NCBI GenBank assembly: GCA_030562195.1
Contig: CM060199.1
Span: 21,348,338-21,412,337 of the forward strand
Reading direction: 5' to 3'
Length of the DNA stretch: 64,000 nt
Source: Nipponacmea schrenckii
Taxonomy: Eukaryota; Mollusca; Gastropoda; Lottiidae
Shown: in pieces, positions 23,574 to 64,000 of the stretch
Layout: each line of letters starts with the position of its first letter
Numbering within the stretch: the stretch's first letter is position 1
Translations under genes and position numbers: made by a program
Notes under the pieces: generated by a model
The model's database searches: none
What the model saw: the letters and a program-made list of their open reading frames with translations, nothing else
What the model was told of the DNA's origin: nothing

Positions 23574-26500
23574 AGCTTATTTCTAATAGTGTGAATAACA
23601 TTTGGAATTCAATTGTGTAGGAATTTCTCTTGACACAAAACCCATTTATGATATTGAATTGTTCGTACTATTTTGTTTGAAAATTAGGATTGTTTAGAAT
23701 CAGTAGGAGTAGTCAACACAATCATTTGTAAAATACAATTCATATTGGCCCAAACACATTTTTATTCATTTGCTTTTCCATTAAAAAGTTCCCATTTTCT
23801 CATTATCTATTTCCATATTTTGTCAGTTTTTTATATGTAGTTTATGTTTGCATGCATTTACCTAATTTGATTTGGATAGTTTAAACAAACCTAGTCCTTA
23901 ATATTAATTGAGCCTCAAACAGTTTTTAAATATTTCTTTGGCGGTGGCTAGTTTTCTTATTTATTTATTGTTTTTCAAGAAATTGGATTTTTAATCGGGG
24001 ATTATAATAAACATGTAGATTTTGAGGGTTTTGAAGTTTTGTTCCTTTCTATGTTACTGATAGTAAATCTTTGGATTCAGTAGACAGCTGAAATCTGAAT
24101 TCTTTCCGTGTTTCTGTCCTCTTTATTTCCAAATGATAATATTGTTATAATACATTGTAATAAATTGTCTGCTCTATATATTTTATACTCTTTATAATTT
24201 AACTATATAAGGTTGGCTTCCCTCCTAATGAAGTGAACACACCAGAATTCTACAATTTTTTAAGTTTAAAATCATTTTTAGAACATAGTTTTAACATCAT
24301 CTTTATGCCAGGGGCAGAGAAGCTTATCTTCTCACCAAATCACAATAATTTAAACTGCCAGTGAAATTAGTTGTCTATCACACGATTGGGTTACTATGGC
24401 AGAAGCAGTCATTATGAACCTTACAAGATATCAGCATGTCCAAATTGGTTTCGCCTGGAGAATTGGGGCTATCACTGCCCCAACATAAGATGTTGCTTAA
24501 AATTTTACTATGAACTTCTTCAATATATTTGTCTTTTTTTCTTGTAAAAATATACAGTACCAGTAGCACATAGTTCTACAATGATAAATAAGCATTTTAT
24601 TCAAAATCATTTGATATTTTGTGATTAGATTATTCAGAATGCATGTTAATGATGTGCTTGAAACTATGAAATGATTTTGAATAAAATTATTTGAAATGAA
24701 TGAGATCTTGTATTATTGTGTTAAATTCTGTACAGTCAAAGTTGTTATTCTTTGAAAGTATGTTTTAAACTTTTTACTGGTGATTTTATTTGCCTGTGGT
24801 GTGTGACTGACCAAAAAATGTACTTCTTGTGTGTTTTTGATTGTTCCAATGTTCCTTATTCAAAGCAAAACATCTCTATACAAATTTGTCTGTAAGTCCT
24901 TCAGACAGATAAGTTTTAACTCTCTGTGGCATATGCTGTACAATGCCTCAGCCATAATGAAAGGAAATGACAAGGCTAATTTAATAGTATTGTAGTTATA
25001 GTCAGAGCTCCATAGAGTTTTAAATTTTACAAATTCCTCTGGTAAGTCATGTTCCTTTAGCAAGGGTAGTATATTAACATTGTTGATAATATGGAACCAG
25101 TGTTGCTAAAGGTCCAATAGGGTAAGTAGATCTAAAAATATTCAGAAAATAGAAGCATTATTAGAAACGAATACTTTCATTGCATACTTGCATTTTGTTG
25201 CAGTATTAGTCATTATTTCATATATATGGTATATGCTTTTTTTTTAAGATATCCAAGAGAGGTTTTCTAGCATTTGTATGTTAACTACCGCTTATGGAAC
25301 AGAAATAAACTTTTAAGTCATAAACTTGGACTTGGACTTGCCAGGTGCCATCACTAAAGAATAGCATGTCTGTATGAGTCAATATTTTCCCAAATACATT
25401 TTTGAACATACAAAAAATAGTTAGTTTTCTTATTTTTTTAGTGCATTAAGAATTTACTGTAGAATATGTTGCTATTATAAAAAAATACCTCAGATTAATA
25501 TAAATTTGTCTCCCATTCCATCAATACTTCTAGAATAAGATAGATATTGATAAACCCTACTTTGTCTATGAAACTATAGTCACCTACTCCATGTATTTCA
25601 TTTTTTTCTTAATAAAGGGTTGATAGCTATTAGAGCAGGTGTAATGTTTTCATTACTCAACTCTCTCTTGTTTATTTTAATTATATCCTTGTATCATTAA
25701 GTAAAACAGAAAAAGTAATATTTATTTTCATGATTTAAACATCAAATGCCATTTTGCTTAGCTGTGACGAAACTTCCACTACCATCATCTATTGTAAATT
25801 GTATAGTAATTCGTGCTATAACCGCGATTAAACCTAGTTATAGCACATTTCAAAGACCCACTCATCAAAATTGTATGGTAAATTGTGCTATAACTCAGAT
25901 GATACCTAGTTGCAAGATTTTACCAGTGTCAATGGGACAGGAAGACTGAAACTGATTCCTTAGTCTGTCAAGCTATATGAGATAAACTGTTGCTGGGGAA
26001 ACTTTCTGCTAAGCCAAAGATGTTCTGTGAATCTAATTTAGAATGGCTGCAATGCAACCCTTTGAACTTATTCCTTAGCTTATCAGATGATAAGTAATTC
26101 TAAAAGCAGTCATTTGCAAAGGAACGGTGGAACTTAACCTGTTTGCCTGTCAGACATAAGATGAATTTAAAATCTGTCATTAGCAAAAGGAGAGTAGATA
26201 TTATTGCTTAAACTGTCTGAAGAACTAAAAATGAAATGAATGGATTTTTGCGTCCTACTCTTCACTGATGAACTGTTCGAAACGCTTTTACCGTGACGTC
26301 AAAACCAGACTGGTTTTTCTAAACAAACTAGACTTGACTCATTACAATAAATATTTCTACAAATAAAATACCTCTCAATTTTGGTGTAGAATTACTATAA
26401 ACACAGACTAAAATCGTTATTGGTCATTTTCCAAATTGCACTTGAAGTCTTTGAAGTTTTTATTTAAAGATAGCAATATCACAGACATATTATACAAAGT

Positions 26501-26782
26501 TCCTGGAATTGTGCCTAGAGTAGGTGTGGTCGTCATATTTAGACAATACATCCAATAAGAAATTTAGTTATCGGTCATTCACTTTACAGAACGTAATCCG
26601 AGATGTATGTATGGATTCAATTCATCTGTTGAAATCACATCATTCGCTTACAATATTATACGTATTTAGAACACTTATTGTCCCGACGTTATAATGTTTG
26701 TTCCATTGTTGGATTCAGACTGCTTATCATACTAATTTGATGTGCTTAATGAAGGATATTGAACTCTCGTTCTTAATTATTT
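23574..26782. other. Region between the converging NCX and microprotein genes
   Basis: AT-rich with no coding signal. A minus-strand SINE tail lies at 26231-26263 ('gaagagtaggacgcaaaaat' on the reverse strand). Near 25330 is the dispersed phrase 'ttgccaggtgccatcactaa'. Short mirrored blocks with 'gtgctataac' occur at 25810-25900. Confidence 0.4.
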
Positions 26783-27048
26783 TTATGCCGAAAATGAATC
26801 TTCAGGATAACGTTCCACATACCATATAGACCTTCGCCGTCTTATTGTCGGGCGTCTCAGCTGCAGACGGGGTGGAATGAACTTTGGTTTTGTTTCCAGA
26901 ATACTGATAACAGAAACGATAGTTACTATAGCTATCATGATAAACACTATTATACAGATAAAAGTAATATGATTGGTAGAGTGGTCAACATCTGGTAAAT
27001 ACACTGGACTTTCAATTATGACTTTGTCTGTAGTTAACCAACTGTCTA
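26783..27048 (-). CDS. Membrane microprotein exon 2 (transmembrane helix and basic tail)
   Basis: Minus-strand acceptor 'tttgtatttcag' at 27060-27049. 266 bases with stop at 26785-26783. The split codon G|TA gives Val14. It holds the hydrophobic helix, the poly-Arg tail and the acidic/aromatic C-terminus. A possible poly(A) signal (complement of 'tttatt') lies near 26460. Confidence 0.6.
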
Positions 27049-29895
27049 CTGAAATACAAAATAATAAAAGTTAACTAAATGAAAATGATTTCAGCAAAAA
27101 AAAAAAAACAGTGGTTCAACTACCATAATGAACTGGTTGAAAGCAAACCACTTCAGAAAAGACTACAACTATAATCATCAGTATATAAATTGGTGAAAAA
27201 GCAGTACCTGCTGACTTATATCTTTCAATAACAGGCATTAAATTGGCTTACAGGGGATCGCAGAACGCAAGATAGCATATACTATTAAAATTAAATTCCC
27301 GAGGGAAGGAGCCCAGACCCAATAAAGTTCATTCATCCTGTTCAGCCACTATAAAATAGGCTGGTCAACGAGTTAAAAGATACTATAATATAATAGCCTT
27401 TTTATTGTTTCTAGTAATTCAAGATGATCGATTATCTGGTAAACTCTTCATGATCAAAAAATTAATGTTCCTGGTAAACTTTGAGAACTTTTATCTAAAA
27501 GTACTATTTATTAATGCCTTTTTTGACAAAACAAAATAATGTTTAAAGGTGCCACGACAACGCCTTCGATGTTGCACCTATATAAGTGACTTGTATTAAG
27601 AGGAAATAAGAGGTTCCGGTAGTTGGTCCATAAATTAAATTTACTCTTGGGATTCTGGATATGCAGAAAGACTCTAAACAAAAATACCAATAAGTTTATA
27701 CGAGTAGGCTAATGAAAATTAGAATGACGTCAGAATCGAGTTCAAAAGTATTGTTCACCTCCTAAGAAAGGCCAGCATTGAGTACCAGAGACATTGAGGA
27801 AGATGGGTTTATCAAGACAAGCTGCAAAAAGCAGAACTTATGCATAAGTTGGGAACCCTTCCGATCTGAAAATGTTAAAATACCATGTAGGCCTGATGCA
27901 AATACTGCATGGGCAGTATTATATGCCTATAGCCTTATAGTGTAAGCATACAAAATGACGCAACTGACTTTAATCATAATGTACTTCATTCATTCGTAGT
28001 CCAATAAATGCAAGAAACGAAACGTCAGCCTCCCAATTTAACCCAAGCTGTTTTTAAGTATAAAATAAATGAAATATGTGGGAATCTTGTAAACGGAAAT
28101 GAGTTTATTTATAACGCTATAATCTCTGAAACTTTGGTTTTGATTAAATATTTCATTTCTATTACAATATTTCAGAAGATAACACAGATTAACTATATAG
28201 TTATTCAAACGTTAAAATTGAAATCACTTTATCTATAAACTTGGAAATAACAGGAGTTCCCAAATTAGAGGCAAAAACATTTGAAATTATAACTGAACAA
28301 AATAACCATAGTCGAAAATAAATGTTTTGAAACACAGTGAATAATACAAAGTGTCATAGGCAGTTTAAGAAGCGCTCAGAAAAGTAGGTTTAGTTAACAG
28401 TTTTTTTTTACCAACACAAAACCATCACTATAAGCCTACAAAATCGAAGGCGGGGATTATTTGCGGATCGTGGGATTCAAAATAATATTGTGTAAAAGTC
28501 CACACCTACATTTTTAAGACATCTTTGATGAATGAAAACACATGCAGTTTTAACAAACACGACTACAAAAATTGTTTTGGGTGGATAAGAAAATGCACAT
28601 CATGCATTAACTAGCTTAGTTATCCCACCTGTTAATGTAATGCATCATGGCAATAAAATGTAAAGGAATTATGATAGAGACTAGAACACCCACATCAAAA
28701 TAGTGGGTGCTATGAATATAGCTGGATAGTCTAGACTGATGAAAACATTTTACTTGTATTCTCATTGCTATACACACTGTAATTTATATTGTATAATAAT
28801 GTAGGTAAAAGAAATCAGAATTGGCACCTAATGAACGGATCAAATGTACATTGTTGGCCCATTGTTCTAAGAATGGTGTTAGAGGTCTGTAAAGTATATA
28901 AATTGTTAAAACTTTTCATTCTCTTATAGTTATTTCAACTGATTTTCAAATTATTGATATGCTTTCATTTTTCTCTCAAATTCATCTAAAACCAATTCAG
29001 GCCTATAACTGATTTTTTTTCGGAATTTTATATCAAAATGTAAAGTCTTAAACTTTATGAATATATTCATCGGTGGATTTACCAAAATTTGCATTATATT
29101 AGAATAATTACCCATAAACATGTAGGCCTATATCCATTAAACTAAAGCAACGATTCTAAATTAATGCAATGGATTGATTGGATTAGAAGGATTCGTGTAA
29201 TATAGTTTTGACTAATGTAAATTAGCAAGTTAGTTTATTTTATTCTCTATGTTTCCTTATTATTTCTTTTTTATTCTAGAAATATTTATATAAGATTTGC
29301 GAAATTTTGTAGAAAAACAGCCGATTTTATATCTTGAGAGCCGATCAACCAATAACCAATTAAACCATCATCAGGACATTTGTCAAGAACAAAATATATA
29401 CTTAGTCTGCACCTCAGATAGTTATCTGTATAGCAGCGAAAAGGTCAAGTAAAACGATAACATTTTGAGAAAAAGGCACAATTTTTACCGTCAGCTATTA
29501 TTTACATTTGAATTGAATTTTTTTTATCTATATTGGCAAAATATAAGAAAATCACAAATTGTAATTTGTTATTCAAGAGTTGGAAGTTTGCAGGTGTATG
29601 ATAACTTTGTATACCTATAAGTTTTATAACTTTGTTTTAATATTATTCATCCAACACTGTTTCTGTTTTTCTATGTAAGTCACATTTGGAGTTATATTCA
29701 GTTACATTAAGTGCAGATATCACATACATTAATATTTATACATTCATATTTAATATAAAAAAAAAACTATCACCAGATATAACATAACATACAGTATGTA
29801 TTTAATATGACTAAAGGTCCTAATTAAGTATTATAAATAAATAAATTTGTCTTACCTGTAGTAACAGTCATATTAATGGTTGTTCCTGCTGCCAT
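26783..29895 (-). CDS. Unrecognised small single-pass membrane protein, two exons, 101 residues
   Basis: Exon 1 coding part 29856-29895 and exon 2 27048-26783 join through a consensus donor (CAG|GTAAGA) and acceptor (TTTGTATTTCAG) into an open frame of 101 codons plus TAA. The start ATG sits in a strong context (A at -3, G at +4). The product begins MAAGTTINMTVTT with an N-glycosylation sequon (N8-M-T). It has no signal peptide, one very hydrophobic helix at about residues 41-64 (ITFICIIVFIMIAIVTIVSV plus ISIL), then a basic tail containing RRPTIRRRRS and ending YPEDSFSA. The basic tail after the helix predicts the N-terminus outside and the C-terminus in the cytoplasm. The gene lies tail-to-tail with the exchanger and head-to-head with LRRC9. 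I recognise no family. Further exons could exist in the 2.8-kb intron. Confidence 0.6.
27049..29855. other. Intron of the membrane microprotein gene
   Basis: 2.8 kb of AT-rich DNA. No further exon with good splice sites and frame was recognised; the open frame at 28008-28238 on the other strand has no support. Confidence 0.4.
29856..29895 (-). CDS. Membrane microprotein exon 1 (coding part)
   Basis: ATG at 29895-29893; 13 codons plus one base, ending CTACAG|GTAAGA on the minus strand. The 5' UTR must run to higher coordinates; no TATA box is obvious. Confidence 0.55.
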
Positions 29896-30289
29896 GGTTA
29901 ATTTCAGCCCAAGACAAGATCCTTGTTAGTCTGAATCATTTTCCTGTCTTACTATGTTTAATTTTACACTGGTAGAAAAGTTGTGCAAGTTGTAGAAATA
30001 AAGTTCTGTTTATGTCTGATTCTTTAGCACGAGAAATAAAAAAAAAAGAAATAAAATGGTTTCGATGATTGACGGATGCTTTATGAATGAATGTTAATCG
30101 TGAATGAAACTAGGGGAAGTAAGATTTCAGAATAGGAATGATCTGCTATATGAAGATCAGATTAGTAGTATTGTATAATAAGAAATTGTGACAAAAGTGT
30201 GATCCGAAAATTGCTGAAGTTATCAGTCTATTAAAACCCGTTTATTGTTATATATGTAATTCTCCATTCACCCAATTCGTGACTGTTTA

Positions 30290-30650
30290 ACCAAATAACA
30301 AGTGGCTCTGGAAACTGTACTCAATGAGTGACTCTGTAAACTGCAGTCAAACAGCAGTGTATATGACTCTGTAAATTAATGTATATCATCAACCAATATT
30401 GGACTTTATCAACGAGTGTCTCTAACTTGAGCAAGAATACTGTAATCAATCAATCAATGGGTGATTCTGGAAACGTCTATCAATCCGTTTGCGATCTTTT
30501 TGTGGCTCTAACAACTGTACTCAACTACTGTAGCACTCAGGCAACTGTAATAAATCAACGAGTGCAATTAACCGATGTAAGACCCGAGCAACTGCAATCC
30601 GCTGGCAACTGTTATATGTGTGACTGTAGCATCTGCAATCAAGGAAAGTT
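30290..30650 (+). repeat. Degenerate minisatellite
   Basis: Irregular repeats of 'gtgactctgtaaactgcagt' followed by 'caatcaa'-like text. It keeps an open frame of 106 codons by chance, but composition and repeat structure argue against a gene. Confidence 0.55.
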
Positions 30651-31169
30651 TATTTTGGCATATATATTCAACTTCGTCTCTAGGCCAATACGGATATAAA
30701 TTATCACAAACAAATAAATCCAACACAAAGTTTGCACAAATTAACAATTAAATTAACATAAACTGGATTATACATTAGGCCTATTCCATACGCGCATAAT
30801 CGTTACAGGTGTTTTTTCCCTTCTGACAACATTTATAGCGATATGTAATATAGACCTATACAAATTACCTATACATGTATATTCTTAAACAGATGTGTTT
30901 ACTTCTTTCTATTCCATTGATTATTTTCTGTTTCAATACGGGCCCATATTATATTTTATAATATATTTTGAAACTTCAGTTAGATTTTCCCAATAATCGA
31001 TAAATTGTTGTTTAGTTATAAAGCTAGTCCACTAGAATTTTGTCTAGTATAGACACTGGGTGGTCTCTTAAAAGGACTTTTACTGTACATGTATATATAT
31101 TTTACGTACAAAGTTCGTACATAGGCCTATTATCGTTGCGAAGAGTGAAGCCCTGTAGCCCTTGAAGTT

Positions 31170-31815
31170 TCACCAAAAGAGACCATAAAATTTAAAGGTT
31201 TACTAAAGTGGATGAGAACAGATGGTCAACGAGTTCATCAGTTCGTTTTACCTAAACAATATCGTAAGCTAGTACTGCAACAGCTTCATATGGGTCACCT
31301 CGGGACTCCATTTGTGACACCAACGGAACCAATAGAAACTTCATATCCTTCATAAATGGTCTTCATTGACTTTTGACACTTAGAAACATGGTGGATATCA
31401 GTACATTTTACTGGTGGTCGATCGTTTTACGCATTATGTCGTCGTGTTTTTAATAACCAATAAATCTGGACGAACTGCTGCGGAAAAAGTATTTAATGAT
31501 TACATACTAAATTTGGATTTCTAGAAAGTTTACATCACGACCAAGGTCGTGAATTTCAAAATTAATTTTTCATTAGGCTCTAGAAATACCGTGATATTCT
31601 CACACAACTCCCTACCAATGTACAAGATGAGCTTCTAAATTGTCCGCTATTAAGAATGTTTAAAACACTTCCAGATGATTTTAAAGCTGATTGGAAGAAT
31701 CATGTCTCAAACATGATTCGTGCTTATAACTCAACAAGAAATCTGTCAACTGGATATTCTCCGTATTTTTATTATTTAGAAGATAGCCTAGACTCGAGAA
31801 CAAATCCGAGAACTC
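31170..31815 (+). pseudogene. Ty3/gypsy-type retrotransposon integrase relic
   Basis: Scattered over the three + frames are the typical blocks of a gypsy pol integrase in order: a zinc-finger end (LVLQQLHMGHLG), a core piece around HHDQGREF with the second catalytic Asp region, and a C-terminal piece (FKADWKNHVSNMIRAYNSTR, then STGYSPYF). Frameshifts, stops and a deletion of the catalytic-Glu stretch show it is inactive. No LTR, gag or reverse transcriptase part was found nearby. Confidence 0.75.
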
Positions 31816-32417
31816 ACCTCTAGTAAATTCAACTGACTCAGAGCACAGAATCTGAAACTTGTGTAGGCTATTATATTATCAATATAGTGAAGTAAGCACT
31901 AAGCAGTAATAACTGTATGAGTAACTATAGTTACATTGTATATTGTACAGACTAATCACCTGTTATAATTTTGTATCTGAGGAGTTTACATGTGCCTGAC
32001 GTTTGTTGCGTAGGTTACAGTGACCCTTGATCCCATCCTTGATAATTTGAAGTTTATAGGTTAAGTATTTCAAATGTTAGGCGACATTTCAGTTTATTTC
32101 AGTTTGTGGGAGAGAGTGCAACATGGAGATAGGGGGGTATGCCTACCTTTAGTGCAATGTTGTAGGTGTGCAACTTTGTACGTTGAGGTACAGAAGGCAG
32201 TGACACAAAGGGAAGTTAGTTATATTAGCCTACGTATATGTCATTATGAAGTAGCCTAGCTCTCTGTATTCTTTGAAACGGATTTTGCTTCCGTTCCTCG
32301 TGCAGGCCTAATAAACTAAATCCCAGGCGTATTATGTCTTTAGCCTATATCTTCCACAGGGTAGGCCTACGGTACGTTCTTTTAGATGCACAGTTTTTTA
32401 ACTGTAGTATCCTTCTA

Positions 32418-32540
32418 TAACTGTCCTTGTCGCTGTCCTGGCAAAATTTCCCCCATTGCACACTGCGTGGTGTTGTCCGTCTTCATTAGGCCATAAGGTC
32501 CAGAAAAGTAGGACGTAAAACTCCATTCATTTCATTTCAT
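32418..32540 (+). repeat. SINE copy, 3' part
   Basis: Shares 'attgcacactgcgtggtgtt' with 46490 ('aatgcacactgcatggcatt') and ends in the family tail 'gaaaagtaggacgtaaaact' plus 'ccattcatttcatttcat'. It lies just upstream of the LRRC9 promoter. Confidence 0.65.
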
Positions 32541-32779
32541 ATAATTTCTTTAGCCAAAGTAATTTTCTAAGAATAAAAATAATTATTGTCGGAGAGGTAA
32601 GCAGATTGCAACCGCCACATTCCGTTGATTCCTTCGATGAAATATATTTCATTGATGAGAATCTGTTATTATTTAAAGAAAAATAATTTACTTCATGTTT
32701 TGTTTTTTTTTCATTTACGATATTTAGATCTTTGAATACAAAATATTTCTTTTAATTTTTATTTCGTTTTTCGGTATGA

Positions 32780-32856
32780 AATGAATGCTTACGCTTAGTA
32801 ACGACCTTGACTTTGACACGACTTTGACCAATGAGATCACGCCTTTGCGCTTCAAT

Positions 32857-32863
<7 letters not shown>
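32780..32863 (+). promoter_or_regulatory. LRRC9: Probable LRRC9 core promoter: CCAAT box and YY1-like start element
   Basis: CCAAT at 32828-32832 lies about 25 bases before 'caatatggcgg' (32853-32863), which fits the YY1 consensus AAnATGGCGG and contains the start codon. No TATA box is apparent. A YY1 site over the first ATG is typical of TATA-less promoters with very short leaders. The start site itself is inferred. Confidence 0.4.
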
Positions 32864-63715
<30,852 letters not shown>

Positions 63716-64000
63716 GTATAGTGTTTTATTCAATAGATGATGAATTTGCTGGTTGCTATTGGTTTTGGACAAGATGTAAAGGAACTTTCCCAAAGACTGG
63801 CCAGTCTCTTTTCCAGTCCTCACTGGCCCACCTGTTGAAAAACTGCAATAGTGTCTGTGCAACTAAGTGAACTTTTTGATCCATTTAAGTTTTTCAATTA
63901 ATGAATATTGACGATCCCAACAGCTATGAACTGGGATAGCTGCAGGTATGAAGTTCTTTCGTTGCTTCATGCAGTATAGTGCTAGAAATATTAACAACTT

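Noticed and set aside
30379..30699. 106-codon frame
   Set aside because: Lies in a degenerate minisatellite; no motif and no splice support.

Overview
This is a eukaryotic, AT-rich, intron-rich animal window. Two deeply conserved animal genes are read from spliced exons with consistent phases. The dispersed repeats point to a lophotrochozoan, most likely a mollusc and perhaps a gastropod: blocks containing 'gagttattgcccttg' and 'tggatttgaatgaaa', stretches of 'tctgtctgtctgtcc' followed by 'gtggacacgata', and 'ttcatccttggg' blocks ending 'acagacggacatggctgatgg'. The species call is inference. No tRNA, rRNA or CRISPR array was found.

Layout. From 1 to about 10.3 kb is probably intron of an SLC8-type Na+/Ca2+ exchanger whose 5' part lies outside the window. 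It holds two inverted GC-rich elements, a MITE with TTAA ends, one candidate cassette exon and a long AT-rich tandem array. Five constitutive exons (10303-19011, + strand) encode the last 292 residues of the exchanger, including the whole alpha-2 repeat and the stop codon. A probable long 3' UTR follows to about 23.6 kb. A small two-exon gene on the minus strand (29895 down to 26783) encodes an unrecognised 101-residue single-pass membrane protein. Between it and the next gene are a degenerate minisatellite and a broken Ty3/gypsy integrase. From 32857 to the right edge, 30 consecutive + strand exons encode 1354 residues of a leucine-rich-repeat protein that matches LRRC9. The reading frame stays open across all 30 exons, so this copy looks intact, and it continues past the window.

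The most interesting signal is in LRRC9. Several introns hold minisatellites that abut an exon. In at least three (exons 8, 14 and 30) the repeat unit is a copy of the splice junction itself: intron end plus first codons (exons 8 and 30) or last codons plus donor (exon 14). This lays out roughly a dozen to thirty decoy acceptors or donors in a row. A fourth array (after exon 4) has units that start like a donor and end like an acceptor. Other items worth a look are the unrecognised membrane microprotein, the 63-base phase-matched candidate exon in the exchanger, a nested pogo-like MITE, a hAT-type MITE with target duplication, a SINE family with a constant 3' tail, and a block at 8.1-8.8 kb that echoes 7.25-7.9 kb in order but with AT-simple filler.

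Functional links. The exchanger exports Ca2+ across the plasma membrane. LRRC9 is a scaffold-like LRR protein without a known enzymatic role. Nothing in the window suggests that the three genes act together; they are neighbours in ordinary metazoan DNA.
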